A stretch of DNA of 64,000 nt from assembly GCF_017306545.1 (NCBI RefSeq), contig NZ_JAFKID010000015.1, positions 1 to 64,000 of the forward strand, read 5' to 3'. This document shows positions 37,580 to 48,377 of this stretch, one piece after another. A program made the position numbers and the translations under genes. How positions within the stretch are numbered: the stretch's first letter is position 1; the number at the start of each line of letters is the position of its first letter. This DNA is from Mesorhizobium sp. (GTDB lineage Bacteria; Pseudomonadota; Alphaproteobacteria; Rhizobiales; Rhizobiaceae). The notes under the pieces are model-generated. The model was not told the origin of the DNA, made no database searches, and was given only the letters and a program-made list of their open reading frames with translations.

Positions 37580-40045
37580 TCAATTCTTTCTGGGCAATTG
37601 CGGCACCAGGCTGCGCTTGCCGCCGTCCCTGCCTTTCGGGTCCGGCTTCTTCGCAACGGCCTTGGCGGCCGCGGCCTTCTTCGCCGGAGCCTTGCGGGCG
37701 GTTTTCGGCCGATCCGCCGGCTCTTCCTTCTTCGGCTTCACCGGCGTTTCGTCGGCCAGCGATTCGAGCTTCAGGCCGGTTTCGCCCGTCTCCTTCTTCT
37801 CGACGCTGATGCGCACGGTGCCGCCCTTCTTGAGCTTGCCGAACAGCACCTCGTCGGCCAGCGGCTTCTTGATGTGCTCCTGGATGACGCGCCCGAGCGG
37901 ACGGGCGCCCATGCGCTCGTCGTAGCCCTTGTCGGCCAGCCAGGCGATCGCCTCCGGCGCCAGCTCGAAGGTGACGCCGCGGTCGGCGAGCTGGGCCTCC
38001 AACTGCATGACGAACTTCTGCACCACCTGATGCACGACCGGAACCGGCAGCGAGCCGAACGGGATGATGGCATCGAGACGGTTGCGGAACTCCGGCGTGA
38101 ACAGACGGTTGATCGCCTCCACGTCGTCGCCCTCGCGCTTGGTCGAACCGAAGCCGATTGCCGCCCTGGCCATGTCGGACGCACCCGCATTCGTCGTCAT
38201 GATCAGGATGACGTTTCGGAAGTCGATCTGCTTGCCGTTATGGTCGGTCAGCTTGCCGTGGTCCATCACCTGCAACAGGATGTTGAAAAGGTCCGGATGC
38301 GCCTTCTCCACCTCGTCCAGCAACAGCACGCAGTGAGGATGCTGGTCGACGCCATCGGTCAACAGGCCGCCCTGGTCGAAGCCGACATAGCCGGGAGGCG
38401 CGCCGATCAGCCGCGAAACGGTGTGGCGCTCCATGTATTCCGACATGTCGAAGCGGATCAGTTCGACGCCGAGCGAGGCGGCCAACTGCTTGGCGACTTC
38501 GGTCTTGCCGACACCGGTCGGGCCGGAGAACAGATAGGAGCCAATCGGCTTTTCCGGTTCGCGCAGGCCGGCGCGCGCCAGCTTGATCGCGGACGTGAGC
38601 GCTGTGATCGCGGTATCCTGGCCGTAGACGACGCGCTTCAGTTCGACCTCCAGGCCGGACAGCACCTTCTCGTCATCGGCCGAAACGGTCTTCGGCGGAA
38701 TGCGGGCCATGGTGGCGATGGTCGCCTCGATCTCCTTGATGCCGATGGTCTTCTTGCGCTTCGGCTCGGGCAGCAGCATCTGCGAGGCGCCCGTCTCGTC
38801 GATCACGTCGATCGCCTTGTCCGGCAGCTTGCGGTCGCTGATGTAGCGCGCGGAAAGCTCGACCGCGCCCTTGATGGCGTCGGCCGTGTACTTGACCTTG
38901 TGGAATTCCTCGAAATAGGGCTTCAGCCCCTTCATGATCTCGATGGCGTCCTCAATGGTCGGCTCGTTGACGTCGATCTTCTGGAAGCGCCGCACCAGCG
39001 CGCGATCCTTCTCGAAGAACTGGCGGAATTCCTTGTAGGTGGTCGAGCCGATGCACCGGATGGCACCGGACGACAGCGCCGGCTTCAACAGGTTGGAGGC
39101 ATCCATGGCGCCGCCGGAGGTGGCCCCTGCCCCGATCACCGTGTGGATCTCGTCGATGAACAGGACGGCGCCCGGATAGTCCTCCAGTTCCTTGACGACC
39201 TGCTTCAGCCGCTCCTCGAAATCGCCGCGATAGCGCGTGCCGGCCAGCAGCGTGCCCATGTCGAGCGCGAAGATCGTGGCGTCGAGCAGCACTTCCGGCA
39301 CGTCGCCCTCGACGATGCGTTTGGCCAGCCCCTCGGCGATCGCCGTCTTGCCGACGCCGGGGTCGCCGACATAGAGCGGGTTGTTCTTCGAGCGCCGGCA
39401 CAGCACCTGGATGGTGCGGTTGATTTCCGGCGCACGGCCGATCAGCGGGTCGATCTTGCCGGACCGTGCCTTCTGGTTCAGGTTGACGCAATAGGCGGTC
39501 AGCGCGTCCTGCTGCTTCTTTTTGCCGCCGTCTTCCTGGTCAGCACCTGGCGCGCCGCCCTGCTCTTCCTCGGCGCCGCGCGGCGAGCGGTTCTCGGAGG
39601 AACCGGGGCGCTTGGCAATGCCGTGCGAGATGTAGTTGACCGCGTCGTAGCGGGTCATCTGCTGTTCTTGCAGGAAATAGGCGGCGTGGCTCTCGCGCTC
39701 GGCGAAGATGGCGACCAGCACGTTGGCGCCGGACACTTCCTCGCGGCCGGAGGACTGGACGTGGATGACGGCGCGCTGGATGACGCGCTGGAAACCGGCC
39801 GTCGGCTTGGAATCCTCGTCGTAACCGGTGACGAGATTGTCCAGCTCGGTGTCTATGTAGGTCAGCACGGTCTGTTTCAGGTCGTCGAGATCGACGTTGC
39901 AGGCTCGCATGACGGCAGCCGCTTCGTTGTCGTCGATCAGCGCCAGAAGAAGGTGCTCAAGCGTTGCGTATTCGTGGTGCCGTTCGTTGGCGAAAGTCAG
40001 CGCCTGGTGCAGCGCCTTTTCCAGCCCTTGCGAAAATGCAGGCAT
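37580..40045 (-). CDS. clpA: ATP-dependent Clp protease ATPase ClpA
   Basis: An 821-residue unfoldase feeding ClpP. The N-terminal Clp-N repeats ([25 protein letters not shown]) lead to D1 with Walker A GDPGVGKT and Walker [10 protein letters not shown], then D2 with [21 protein letters not shown], and the ClpP-binding loop region. It ends in a Lys/Ala/Pro-rich tail of about 55 residues beyond the usual ClpA end. ATG at 40045 is preferred to a TTG three bases upstream. ClpS, its adaptor, is seven bases upstream. Confidence 0.96.
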   Translation of the reverse strand: MPAFSQGLEKALHQALTFANERHHEYATLEHLLLALIDDNEAAAVMRACNVDLDDLKQTVLTYIDTELDNLVTGYDEDSKPTAGFQRVIQRAVIHVQSSGREEVSGANVLVAIFAERESHAAYFLQEQQMTRYDAVNYISHGIAKRPGSSENRSPRGAEEEQGGAPGADQEDGGKKKQQDALTAYCVNLNQKARSGKIDPLIGRAPEINRTIQVLCRRSKNNPLYVGDPGVGKTAIAEGLAKRIVEGDVPEVLLDATIFALDMGTLLAGTRYRGDFEERLKQVVKELEDYPGAVLFIDEIHTVIGAGATSGGAMDASNLLKPALSSGAIRCIGSTTYKEFRQFFEKDRALVRRFQKIDVNEPTIEDAIEIMKGLKPYFEEFHKVKYTADAIKGAVELSARYISDRKLPDKAIDVIDETGASQMLLPEPKRKKTIGIKEIEATIATMARIPPKTVSADDEKVLSGLEVELKRVVYGQDTAITALTSAIKLARAGLREPEKPIGSYLFSGPTGVGKTEVAKQLAASLGVELIRFDMSEYMERHTVSRLIGAPPGYVGFDQGGLLTDGVDQHPHCVLLLDEVEKAHPDLFNILLQVMDHGKLTDHNGKQIDFRNVILIMTTNAGASDMARAAIGFGSTKREGDDVEAINRLFTPEFRNRLDAIIPFGSLPVPVVHQVVQKFVMQLEAQLADRGVTFELAPEAIAWLADKGYDERMGARPLGRVIQEHIKKPLADEVLFGKLKKGGTVRISVEKKETGETGLKLESLADETPVKPKKEEPADRPKTARKAPAKKAAAAKAVAKKPDPKGRDGGKRSLVPQLPRKN

Positions 40046-40052
40046 CAAATCC

Positions 40053-40379
40053 TCACTTCTTTTCCATCACGCATTGCAGCGGATGTTGGTTCTGTCGGGC
40101 GAAATCCATGACCTGAGACACCTTCGTCTCGGCCACTTCGTAGGTATAGACCCCGCACTCGCCCACCCCATGATTGTGCACATGGAGCATGATGCGTGTG
40201 GCAGCTTCGCGATCCTTCTGGAAAAAACGCTCCAGCACGTGAACCACGAACTCCATCGGAGTGTAGTCGTCGTTGAGGATGAGGACGCGGTAAAGGCTGG
40301 GCTTCTTCGTCTTGGTGCGGGTGCGCGTGATGACGGCCGTACCGCGCCCGGTTCCATTGCCGTCGCTGCCGTTCTGCAT
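40053..40379 (-). CDS. clpS: ClpS adaptor (N-end rule)
   Basis: A 108-residue adaptor that hands N-degron substrates to ClpA. The core [25 protein letters not shown] includes the substrate pocket Asn-Asp and Met, followed by [19 protein letters not shown] and the end [12 protein letters not shown] chose MQNGSDGNG at 40379; an ATG at 40445 would add 22 residues and cannot be excluded, since neither has a strong Shine-Dalgarno. Paired with clpA. Confidence 0.93.
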   Translation of the reverse strand: MQNGSDGNGTGRGTAVITRTRTKTKKPSLYRVLILNDDYTPMEFVVHVLERFFQKDREAATRIMLHVHNHGVGECGVYTYEVAETKVSQVMDFARQNQHPLQCVMEKK

Positions 40380-40568
40380 GCGCACAGCGCTGCCCGTGGC
40401 TGTCAGACCGATGCTCACGTTGTCCTGTCCTGCCCGAATCCTCATGCGAACCCGACATGTAGGTGTTCGATGCCGGATTTTAAGCCCTTCTGTTTAGCTG
40501 ACAATATGGCTAGGTCGCCATTGCGGGGGGATTTTCGCGATCGTGAATTGAAGTGTCGCCAAGGCACG

Positions 40569-40600
40569 AAAAAACCCGGCATCGCGCGGGCGAGCCGGGT
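40569..40600 (-). terminator. Terminator after the phasin gene
   Basis: On the minus strand ACCCGGC and GCCGGGT form a stem with a 13-base GC-rich loop, followed by TTTTTT. It lies about 45 bases after the phasin stop. Confidence 0.85.
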
Positions 40601-40642
40601 CTGGCGCGGGCCGAAACGGCCCGCGAACCGATCGAAATGGCG

Positions 40643-40972
40643 TTACTTCGCCGTGGCGACCAGCGATTCGAAAGGCTTGTAGGCGTCGCGGGCGAGATCG
40701 GCGTAAAGCTCACCGAACTTCGTGGCCTCGGCGACGAAGGATTCGTAGGACTGCTTGACGTAGTCGGTCTGGATCTCGACGGCATTCTCGAACGACTTGG
40801 CCGACAACAGCTTTTCGAAGAAGGCGGAGCCGTTCTCGAAGCTCTTCTTGGTGTAATCGGTCGTCTCGACGGCCAGCGCCTGCGCGCTCTTCGAGAGCGA
40901 GGCGAAGCTCTTCAGGCCGGTGTCGGCGAATTCCTTGCCGTATTTGCTGAAATCTTCATAGGTCTGGGTCAT
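40643..40972 (-). CDS. Phasin (PHA granule-associated protein)
   Basis: A 109-residue amphipathic, helical protein of the phasin_2 family, coating polyhydroxyalkanoate granules. Markers are YEDFSKYGKEFADTGLKSFASLSKSAQALAVE and the coiled pattern VEIQTDYVKQSYESFVAEATKF; it has no cysteine. The start MTQTYEDF at 40972 follows an AAAGGGA Shine-Dalgarno. It indicates PHA storage. The upstream region carries the TGC-ATT-GCA element described separately. Confidence 0.92.
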   Translation of the reverse strand: MTQTYEDFSKYGKEFADTGLKSFASLSKSAQALAVETTDYTKKSFENGSAFFEKLLSAKSFENAVEIQTDYVKQSYESFVAEATKFGELYADLARDAYKPFESLVATAK

Positions 40973-41030
40973 GTGCATCCCTTTCGAATGGTTCCTGCAC
41001 GCTGCCTTGTGCGGTGCCAAAATAAATATA

Positions 41031-41043
41031 TTGCATTGCACAA
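41031..41043. promoter_or_regulatory. TTGCATTGCACAA element upstream of the phasin gene
   Basis: The 13-mer contains TGC-ATT-GCA, the symmetry of TGC-N3-GCA sites bound by PhaR-type regulators of phasin genes. It lies about 60 bases before the phasin start in a strongly AT-rich promoter patch (41021-41052). The same 13 bases occur at 6222-6234, upstream of dusB-ntrBC. Confidence 0.5.
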
Positions 41044-41249
41044 AAAATCAAGGCGCCAAATTACGCCACCGGTGGATGCCTTCGTCGCAAGCCACGAAAA
41101 ATCGCATAAAAAGCGGCGTAAATGCGCCTGAAATAGTGAACGCCACAGTTACCATAAACGGATTGGTAACGCTGTGCGGGCTAGCTTGCCCGAAACAGGA
41201 GGCAGGACCTTTGCCGCCTCCGGGCAACGAAAATCCAAAGGAAGTAACA

Positions 41250-42599
41250 GTGCGTCAGGCGTTGTCGGCCATCGTTTCGAAATCGGTCTTCTCCCTCAGG
41301 TCGGTCATGGTTCTCACCCTCGCGGCGGCGGTCGTCGTTGCCGACGTGGGCGTGTCGCTCGCAGCGCAGTATGCGGCGATCGTGGTCGACGCCAGGACGG
41401 GCAAGACGCTCTATTCGAAAGATGCCAACGGACGCCGCTATCCGGCTTCGCTGACCAAGATGATGACGCTCTATCTCACCTTCGAGGCGCTGGCGAAGGG
41501 ACGCATCAACAAGGACACCCCCGTGATCTTCTCCGCCAACGCGGCTGCGGAGCCGCCGACCAAGCTCGGCGTGCGCAAGGGCGGTGCGGTCACGGTCGAT
41601 ACGGCGATCCTGTCCATGGTGACAAAGTCGGCCAATGATTCCGCCACGGCTCTCGGCGAACTGCTGGGCGGTTCGGAAAGCAGCTTCGCCCGCATGATGA
41701 CCGCCAAGGCGCGCAAGCTCGGCATGAACGGCACGGTCTTCCGCAACGCCAACGGCCTGCCTGATCCCGGCCAGTTCACCACGGCCCACGACATGGCCGT
41801 GCTCGGCCTCGCCCTGCGCGAGCATTTCCCACAATACTACGGCTATTTCTCGCAGCGCTCGTTCCGCTACGGCAAGCGCGTCATCAACGGGCACAACCGC
41901 CTGCTCGGCCGCATCAAGGGCGTCGACGGCATCAAGACCGGCTATACCCGCGCTTCCGGCTACAATCTGGTAAGTTCCGTCGCCATCGACGGACGTCGCC
42001 TCGTTGCCGTCGTCATGGGCGGCGCCACTGGCGCGTCCCGCGACAACCAGATGGCCGGGCTGATCAATACCTATCTGCCCAAGGCTTCGTCGCGTGGCGG
42101 TGGCGGCGCGCTCGTTGCGGCGGACGATTCGGATTCCGCGCCGGTCGATGCCCAGCCGGTGAAGGCTATCGCCGCGGCGATGTTGCCCAAGCGCGACGCA
42201 CCTACGCCTGATCCCAAGCCCGTCGTCGTCGCCGAGGCCAACACCGAAGTCGCCGACACCAGCGTCGATACGGCATCGGCCAAGGCAGCGACCGTAAGCG
42301 CCTATGCCGAAGCATCCGAGGTCGATCCCCTGCCCACCGCGTCCGTATCGTCTGGAAGCTGGGTCGTGCAGATCGCCTCTTCGCCGAAGCGCGACGAGGC
42401 CAAGGCTTTCCTTGCAAAAGCGTCCAAGGAAGCGCCGCGCGTGCTGGCCGACGCCTCCGGCTTCACCGTGGCATTCGAAAAGGGCGGCGTGACGTATTAC
42501 CGCGCCCGCTTCGGCGGTTTCGGCTCGCAGGATGCGGCGCTGAAAGCCTGCAAATCACTGAAAAAGAAGAAGATCGATTGCTACGCCGTGCAGCAGTAG
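41250..42599 (+). CDS. D-alanyl-D-alanine carboxypeptidase (PBP5 type) with SPOR domain
   Basis: A 449-residue exported enzyme trimming peptidoglycan stem peptides. The signal peptide spans about 1-39 (ending VSLAA). All three S11 motifs are intact: PASLTKMMT, KSANDSA and DGIKTGYT. After a linker rich in Ala, Val and Asp comes a C-terminal SPOR domain (SWVVQIASSPKRDEAKAFLAKA and YYRARFGGF), which targets proteins to septal, denuded glycan. The start is GTG at 41250 after an AAGGAAG Shine-Dalgarno. Compare the degenerate paralogue at 27453. Confidence 0.94.
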   Translation: MRQALSAIVSKSVFSLRSVMVLTLAAAVVVADVGVSLAAQYAAIVVDARTGKTLYSKDANGRRYPASLTKMMTLYLTFEALAKGRINKDTPVIFSANAAAEPPTKLGVRKGGAVTVDTAILSMVTKSANDSATALGELLGGSESSFARMMTAKARKLGMNGTVFRNANGLPDPGQFTTAHDMAVLGLALREHFPQYYGYFSQRSFRYGKRVINGHNRLLGRIKGVDGIKTGYTRASGYNLVSSVAIDGRRLVAVVMGGATGASRDNQMAGLINTYLPKASSRGGGGALVAADDSDSAPVDAQPVKAIAAAMLPKRDAPTPDPKPVVVAEANTEVADTSVDTASAKAATVSAYAEASEVDPLPTASVSSGSWVVQIASSPKRDEAKAFLAKASKEAPRVLADASGFTVAFEKGGVTYYRARFGGFGSQDAALKACKSLKKKKIDCYAVQQ

Positions 42600-42639
42600 C
42601 CGGCAATCACTCCGGAACAGTCCCCGCGTCGAAGGAGAG

Positions 42640-43335
42640 CTAGTCGTGATCGGAGAGAAGAACGTCCTTGGCTTCGTTGATACGCGCCGCCAAGAACGAG
42701 GTGCGCTCGACATCGGGGTTCAGGCGCTGCATCAGGCGGCGGTGCGCCTTGCGGACATCCGCCGCGGCGGCTCCCGCCTCAAGACCAAGGACCTTGTAGG
42801 CCTCCTCCTTAGTCATGGCGCCCGTACGTGGCGCAATTCCCAGCCCCTTGCCGTGGTGCGCCTGCATGTCGTGGCGCCAGGCGGGAAAGCGGCCGTCAAG
42901 ATACGTCTCGAGTAGTTGCCGGCTCTCCGCGTCGAGCGAGAGTTCGCGGTAAACCTGGCGCAGTTCGCCAAGGTTCATGGCGCCGAGCGTCCTGCCTTCG
43001 GCGCTGCCGGCAAGCACCAAACCTTCCAGGGCCCCGGTGTCGTGGTCGAGTTCCATCTCGAGGGCCGCGGTGCGGACCATCGAACGCTGGCCGGGAAGCG
43101 GGCGCACTGTGGTGCGGCGCTTCAGGAAAACCCACCAGGCGAGCGCGGCCAGCAGGACCGGACCGCCGATGCCGGCGCGGCCCGCGACTGCTGCCGCTAT
43201 TCCCGAAAGCCCGAGGGTAAGCGGGCCGACTGCTCTCAGGCTTTCCGCCAGATACCGCGGATCGGCGCGTAGGAAGAGCGCAAGCGTGCCAAGCAGCACC
43301 GCCAGCAAAGCCACGAAAACCATCAGCACGGCCAT
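42640..43335 (-). CDS. Membrane-anchored J-domain-like protein
   Basis: A 231-residue protein with N-terminal hydrophobic segments (about 1-22, 36-52 and 55-70), a soluble middle and a C-terminal J-like domain (EEAYKVLGLEAGAAAADVRKAHRRLMQRLNPDV and FLAARINEAKDVLL). The invariant HPD of DnaJ partners reads NPD. It resembles the Tim14/DjlA-like proteins of alphaproteobacteria, but without the His it may not stimulate DnaK. Confidence 0.85.
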   Translation of the reverse strand: MAVLMVFVALLAVLLGTLALFLRADPRYLAESLRAVGPLTLGLSGIAAAVAGRAGIGGPVLLAALAWWVFLKRRTTVRPLPGQRSMVRTAALEMELDHDTGALEGLVLAGSAEGRTLGAMNLGELRQVYRELSLDAESRQLLETYLDGRFPAWRHDMQAHHGKGLGIAPRTGAMTKEEAYKVLGLEAGAAAADVRKAHRRLMQRLNPDVERTSFLAARINEAKDVLLSDHD

Positions 43336-43507
43336 CGCTCGTTCTGCCTGTCCTTCCGACCGTCGCCAGCATAGGTGCGTCTTCGTTGCGCCTGCAACGC
43401 TTTCGTCAGTTCGCCGACGATGGCGCTCTACGCTTCCGACCGTTAAGCGGCAATCATGACTTTGGAAGGGCCGTAGCGAACGCCCCGAACGGTCGAGGGA
43501 CGGTTCC

Positions 43508-43945
43508 TCACAGCAGGCCGAGTTCGGCGAGTTCCTGCCTCAATTTCGGCGGCATGGCGACCAGCCCAGCCTTGCCCTGCCCGAGATCGCGCGGCGCGTC
43601 GGCCGGCTTCAGGTAGCGCCAGCCCTGGAAGGCGCGGCGCGGCTGCCATTCGGTGCGCACCACCTGCGGGTCGAGGACGAGATGGCAGCGGCCGATGCCC
43701 TGCGGATCGGTGAAGGGCCGGATTTCGGTGATGCGCTGGCGGCATTGCACCGAACCCTTGATGACCCAGTAGAGCGAGCCGCCGTCGACGATCTCGGCGC
43801 TGCGCGTCGGTACCATGCGCGTGGTGTGCCATTGCTCGACCGGCTCGCCGGCCCGCCGCCGCTCATCGAGCTTGAAGGCGATCCATTCCTCGAGGTCTTC
43901 GACGCTGTCGCTGCCGACGCACAATTTCAGGAGATTGAGAGCCAT
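43508..43945 (-). CDS. DUF1489 family protein
   Basis: A 145-residue protein matching DUF1489: LNLLKLCVGSDSVEDLEEWI, TRMVPTRSAEIVDGGSLYWVIKG and LVLDPQVVRTEWQPRRAFQGWRYL. Function is unknown; the family is near-universal in Hyphomicrobiales and was thought to be RNA-linked in some annotations, which I cannot confirm. Single gene. Confidence 0.9.
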   Translation of the reverse strand: MALNLLKLCVGSDSVEDLEEWIAFKLDERRRAGEPVEQWHTTRMVPTRSAEIVDGGSLYWVIKGSVQCRQRITEIRPFTDPQGIGRCHLVLDPQVVRTEWQPRRAFQGWRYLKPADAPRDLGQGKAGLVAMPPKLRQELAELGLL

Positions 43946-44035
43946 GGCCTGAATTTAGCGACCGACCCGCCGGCATTCAACGACGAGGAAAGTTTTGCAC
44001 AGGCAGCTTTCCCACACATTGACGGGCGAAGGAAC

Positions 44036-45439
44036 TCAGCACTCCACGACATTGACGGCCAGACCGCCGAGGCTGGTTTCCTTGTACTTTTCGCTCATGT
44101 CCATGCCGGTCTGGCGCATGGTTTCGACAGCAGCGTCGAGCGGTACGAAATGCGTGCCGTCACCTTTGATCGCAAGCGAGGCGGCGGTGACGGCCTTCAC
44201 CGCGCCCAGCGCGTTGCGCTCGATGCAGGGCACCTGCACCAGCCCGCCGACCGGATCGCAGGTCATGCCGAGATGATGTTCCAGCGCGATTTCGGCGGCG
44301 TTCTCCACCTGTTCGGGCGTGCCGCCCATGACGGCGCACAGGCCCGCCGCCGCCATCGCCGAGGCCGAGCCGACCTCGCCCTGGCAGCCGACTTCGGCGC
44401 CGGAAATGGAAGCATTGGTCTTGATGATGCCGCCGATAGCCGCCGCGGTCAGCAGGAAGTCGCGGATCGAGGCCTGGTCGGCTTCCGGATGGAAATGCAG
44501 CCAGTAGCGCAGCACCGCCGGCACGACGCCGGCCGCGCCGTTGGTCGGCGCCGTGACGACGCGACCGCCGGCGGCATTCTCCTCGTTGACGGCCATGGCG
44601 TAGATCGACAGCCAGTCGTTGGCGAGCAGCGGGTTCGGCCGGTTCTGCTGCCATTGCTCCTGCAGACGGTCATGAAGTTGGCGGGCGCGGCGACGCACCT
44701 TCAGACCGCCCGGCATGATGCCTTCCTGGCTGAGGCCGCGGTCGATACAGCCTTTCATGGCGTCCCAGATGGCGTCCAGCCCCGCGTCGAGTTCCGCGCG
44801 CGTCTGCTGCGTCTCCTCGTTGACGCGCTTCATATCAGCGATGGATAGGCCGCTTTTTGCCGCCATGGCCAGCATGTCGGCGGCGGTCTTGAAGGGATAA
44901 GGAACTTTCTTGCCTTCGGTCGTCACCGAGCCGCGCGCCTTCATGCGCTGCAATTCTTCTTCCGAAACAACGAAGCCGCCGCCGATGGAATAATAGATGC
45001 GTTTCAACAGCAGCCGGCCGCCGGCATCGTAGGCGTAAAAGGCCATGCCGTTGGCGTGGCCCGTCAGCGGCGTCTTCTTGTCGAGAACGAGATCGGTCTT
45101 CGGATCGAAGCGATAGGGCGGGTGCCCCGGTGGTGAGACGCGCTTTTCGGCGGTGATGGCGGCCACCATGGCGTCGATTTTGTCGGGGTCGACCGTCAGC
45201 GGCGTCTCGCCGGCGAGGCCGAGGACCACGGCGCGGTCGGAACCGTGGCCGATGCCGGTATAGGCGAGCGACCCGTGCAGGCTTGCCCCGAGGCGGTCCA
45301 CCACGGCGCCGGCCGGGCGCGGCCAGTCGTTGCCCGCCACTTCGTCGAGGAAACGACGCGCCGCCGTCATCGGCCCCATCGTGTGCGAGCTCGACGGGCC
45401 GATGCCGATCTTGAACAGGTCGAAAACCGAGAGAAACAC
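44036..45439 (-). CDS. sdaA: L-serine ammonia-lyase (L-serine deaminase)
   Basis: A 467-residue iron-sulfur enzyme converting L-serine to pyruvate and ammonia, single-chain type. The beta domain starts [17 protein letters not shown]; the catalytic alpha part has [42 protein letters not shown] and [19 protein letters not shown], which hold the Fe-S cysteines. The start is GTG at 45439 (MFLSVFDLF). The open frame upstream is not protein-like. Confidence 0.96.
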   Translation of the reverse strand: MFLSVFDLFKIGIGPSSSHTMGPMTAARRFLDEVAGNDWPRPAGAVVDRLGASLHGSLAYTGIGHGSDRAVVLGLAGETPLTVDPDKIDAMVAAITAEKRVSPPGHPPYRFDPKTDLVLDKKTPLTGHANGMAFYAYDAGGRLLLKRIYYSIGGGFVVSEEELQRMKARGSVTTEGKKVPYPFKTAADMLAMAAKSGLSIADMKRVNEETQQTRAELDAGLDAIWDAMKGCIDRGLSQEGIMPGGLKVRRRARQLHDRLQEQWQQNRPNPLLANDWLSIYAMAVNEENAAGGRVVTAPTNGAAGVVPAVLRYWLHFHPEADQASIRDFLLTAAAIGGIIKTNASISGAEVGCQGEVGSASAMAAAGLCAVMGGTPEQVENAAEIALEHHLGMTCDPVGGLVQVPCIERNALGAVKAVTAASLAIKGDGTHFVPLDAAVETMRQTGMDMSEKYKETSLGGLAVNVVEC

Positions 45440-45576
45440 GCTGGCCTGCCTTCTGCGGACAATTCCGCACCAATCATATAGGAGATCGTGTGATCTTTTC
45501 CGCCGTTTTGCCTGTGCCGGCCCTGCATTGGCCGACTTTGCCTGCTCAGCGCGCGACATGGCGGCCGCCACCGCTG

Positions 45577-46386
45577 TTACCGCGTGGACGTTCCAGGCCC
45601 CGGAAACGGCGAATCGATCCTGCCGGTGAGCCAATAGGCGAACAGGCCGATCCATTCGCGGACGGCGACGGTCGTGACCCGCAGCGCGTTGGCGGCATCG
45701 TCTGTGAAAAAGTCGACGCCTTCGATGCCCGACGTCTGGTAGTCGACCGGCCATGGCACCGTGGCGAAACCGACCTTGTCGAACAGCGCCTTGGAGCGCG
45801 GCATATGGAAAGCGGAAGTCACGAGCAGCCACGTCTCGCCGGGTTTCGGCGTGACCAGCGCTTTCGTGAAGACCGCGTTCTCGTAGGTGTTGCGCGACTT
45901 GTCCTCCATGACGAGGCGCTCCGGCGCGACGCCGAGGGCCGTCAGCAGGCGCGGCGCGGTGTCGCCGTCCCCTTCTCCTTCCTGGATCAGCGTGCCGATG
46001 CCGCCGGTCACGACCACTTTCGCTTGCGGGTAACGCCGTGCAAGGATCGCCGCTTCGACAAAGCGATCGCCGCTTGAATTCAGCTCATAGCCGCCGCGCA
46101 CGGCGTTGATCGCGCCCTCGAAGCCGCCGCCCAGCACGACGATGCCGGCGACCTGCTCGGGCGGAACCGCCGGGCGGCCGAAACGATCCTCCAGCGGCCT
46201 GATCAGCAAGGCGCCGAACGATGTCCAGGCCGCGAGCGCAAGAATGAGAAATGCGGCGACCGGCCCGGCAATAGCCAGCCTGCGGCGTCCGAACGCCGCC
46301 GCGATGCCGCCGGCCAGCAGCAGGAAAATTGCCAGATTGAGCGGCTGGACGAAGAACCAGAGGATTTTCGAGAGATAGAAGAACAC
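45577..46386 (-). CDS. YdcF/ElyC/SanA-family membrane protein
   Basis: A 269-residue protein with two N-terminal helices (about 5-30 and 38-56) and a YdcF domain: GIVVLGGGFEGAINAVRGG, VVVTGGIGTL, ESRNTYEN-like DKSRNTYENAVFTK and LLVTSAFHMPRSKALF. The family includes ElyC, which acts in envelope lipid-carrier metabolism. The start is GTG at 46386. It follows gatA by 37 bases. Confidence 0.85.
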   Translation of the reverse strand: MFFYLSKILWFFVQPLNLAIFLLLAGGIAAAFGRRRLAIAGPVAAFLILALAAWTSFGALLIRPLEDRFGRPAVPPEQVAGIVVLGGGFEGAINAVRGGYELNSSGDRFVEAAILARRYPQAKVVVTGGIGTLIQEGEGDGDTAPRLLTALGVAPERLVMEDKSRNTYENAVFTKALVTPKPGETWLLVTSAFHMPRSKALFDKVGFATVPWPVDYQTSGIEGVDFFTDDAANALRVTTVAVREWIGLFAYWLTGRIDSPFPGPGTSTR

Positions 46387-46423
46387 GCTATGATACCCCT
46401 GAGGGCGAACGTGCCCGCTTCGT

Positions 46424-47905
46424 TTACCACCACCCCTGCGGCTGGAAGCGCCCCGCCGCCTGTTCGATGACATGGGCGGTCTGGAACAGCGCTTCCTCGT
46501 CGAAAGGGCGGCCGATCAGTTGCAGGCCGAGCGGCAGGCCGTTGGCGTCCAGCCCGGCCGGCACGGCGATGCCCGGCAGGCCGGCCATGTTCACCGTTAC
46601 CGTGAAAATGTCGTTGAGGTACATTTTCACCGGGTCGGCGTTCATGTCCTGGTCGGCAATGCCGAAGGCGGCCGAAGGGGTTGCCGGCGTCAGGATGACA
46701 TCGACGCCGGCGTGGAAGGCGTCCTCGAAATCCTTCTTGATCAGCGTGCGCACCTTCTGCGCTTGAAGGTAATAGGCGTCGTAGTAGCCGGCCGACAGCA
46801 CATAGGTGCCGATCATGATGCGACGCTTCACTTCGCGGCCGAAGCCGGCGGCGCGGGTGTTCTCGTACAACTCCACGATATCCTTGCCCGGCACGCGCAG
46901 GCCATAGCGCACGCCGTCGTAGCGGGCGAGGTTCGAAGAGGCTTCCGCAGGCGCCACGATGTAGTAGGCCGGCAGCGCATATTTCGTGTGCGGCAAGGAA
47001 ATATCGACGATCTCGGCGCCGGCTTCCTTCAGCCAGGCGATGCCCTTCTGCCACAGCGCCTCGATCTCCTGAGGCATGCCGTCCATGCGGTATTCCTTCG
47101 GGATGCCGACCTTCATGCCCTTGACCGGACGGCCGATCGCCGCCTCGTAGTCGGGGACCGGACGGTCGACCGAGGTGGTGTCCTTGGCATCGACCGAAGC
47201 CATGGATTTCAGAAGGATGGCGGCGTCGCGCACGTCGCGGGCGATGGGACCCGCCTGGTCGAGCGACGAGGCGAAGGCGATTGTGCCCCAGCGCGAGCAG
47301 CGGCCGTAGGTCGGCTTGATGCCGACGGTGCCGGTGAACGCCGCCGGCTGGCGGATAGAGCCGCCGGTGTCGGTGGCGGTGGCGCCGGCGCACAGGAAGC
47401 CGGAAACGGCCGCGGCCGAGCCGCCGGAGGAGCCGCCCGGCACGAGCTGCTTGTTGGAGCCGGCGGCGCGCCACGGATTGACGACCGGGCCGTAGTAGGA
47501 CGTCTCGTTGGACGAGCCCATAGCGAACTCGTCCATGTTGAGCTTGCCCAGCATGACGGCGCCATCCGCCCAGAGATTCGCTGTCACAGTCGATTCATAG
47601 CGCGGCTTGAAGCCGTCGAGCACATGGCTCGCCGCCTGGGTGTGAACGCCTTCGGTGGCGAACAGGTCCTTGATGCCGAGCGGAATGCCCTCCAGCGCGC
47701 CGGTGTCGCCCTTGGCCAGCTTCGCGTCGGAAGCCTTGGCCATGGCGCGCGCCTTGTCGTGGGTGACGGCGACATAAGCGTTGAGCGAGGGATTGGCCGC
47801 ATCGATGGCCGCGAGATAGGCGTCGGTCAGCTCGGCTGCCGTGAAGTCCTTGGCGTGCAGCTTGGCCCGCGCTTCGGCGATCGTCAGTCTGGTCAGGTCG
47901 GTCAT
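46424..47905 (-). CDS. gatA: Glutamyl-tRNA(Gln)/Asp-tRNA(Asn) amidotransferase subunit A
   Basis: A 493-residue amidase that produces ammonia from glutamine for tRNA-dependent amidation. The Ser-cisSer-Lys triad is visible: Lys in [14 protein letters not shown], and the serines in the [11 protein letters not shown] and [11 protein letters not shown] loops. Length is standard. The GNAT gene stop shares its T with the gatA ATG (TGATG). gatB is not in this window. Confidence 0.96.
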   Translation of the reverse strand: MTDLTRLTIAEARAKLHAKDFTAAELTDAYLAAIDAANPSLNAYVAVTHDKARAMAKASDAKLAKGDTGALEGIPLGIKDLFATEGVHTQAASHVLDGFKPRYESTVTANLWADGAVMLGKLNMDEFAMGSSNETSYYGPVVNPWRAAGSNKQLVPGGSSGGSAAAVSGFLCAGATATDTGGSIRQPAAFTGTVGIKPTYGRCSRWGTIAFASSLDQAGPIARDVRDAAILLKSMASVDAKDTTSVDRPVPDYEAAIGRPVKGMKVGIPKEYRMDGMPQEIEALWQKGIAWLKEAGAEIVDISLPHTKYALPAYYIVAPAEASSNLARYDGVRYGLRVPGKDIVELYENTRAAGFGREVKRRIMIGTYVLSAGYYDAYYLQAQKVRTLIKKDFEDAFHAGVDVILTPATPSAAFGIADQDMNADPVKMYLNDIFTVTVNMAGLPGIAVPAGLDANGLPLGLQLIGRPFDEEALFQTAHVIEQAAGRFQPQGWW

Positions 47906-48372
47906 CAGGCAAGCTTCTTTTCGTAGAACCGGGAAAAACCGGAATCGGGATAATCGAGTACCGCGCCGCAACGGGTGAAGCCGCCGCGTTCGTAGACGCG
48001 CCAGGCCGGTTCGAAGCCTTGCGCTTCGCCGGTCTCCAGCACCAGCCGCGCCATCTCCCTGCCCCGCGCCAGCGCCTCGATGCGCTCGAGGATGCGGGCG
48101 CCGACGCGCTGGCCGCGGATCTCGGGCTGCGTGAACATGCGCTTGACCTCGCCGAGCCCTGCGCCGTGGTCCTTCAGCGCCCCCATGCCGACGCAGCCGC
48201 CATCGGCCTCGCGGGCGACGAACAGGGTCACGTCCGGTTCCGCCATCTGCTCGACGGTGAGTTGGAACTGAAACTCGCGCGGCGTCAGCGGCGTCATGGT
48301 GGCGTTGAGCGCCGCGACCATGGTCCGCACGTCCTCCTGAAGCGGGGTTTCGATGGCGATCTCCACCGCCAA
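47905..48372 (-). CDS. GNAT-family N-acetyltransferase
   Basis: A 155-residue acetyltransferase. The acetyl-CoA loop is [23 protein letters not shown], preceded by [19 protein letters not shown] and followed by [23 protein letters not shown]. It is close to small-molecule or antibiotic-type GNATs. Its place between gatC and gatA, overlapping gatA, suggests co-expression; the substrate is unknown. Confidence 0.9.
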   Translation of the reverse strand: MAVEIAIETPLQEDVRTMVAALNATMTPLTPREFQFQLTVEQMAEPDVTLFVAREADGGCVGMGALKDHGAGLGEVKRMFTQPEIRGQRVGARILERIEALARGREMARLVLETGEAQGFEPAWRVYERGGFTRCGAVLDYPDSGFSRFYEKKLA

Positions 48373-48377
48373 GGCCG

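Noticed and set aside
37598-40111. An 837-residue plus-strand frame opposite clpA
   Set aside because: Antisense shadow of clpA with repetitive Arg/Gly/Asp composition.
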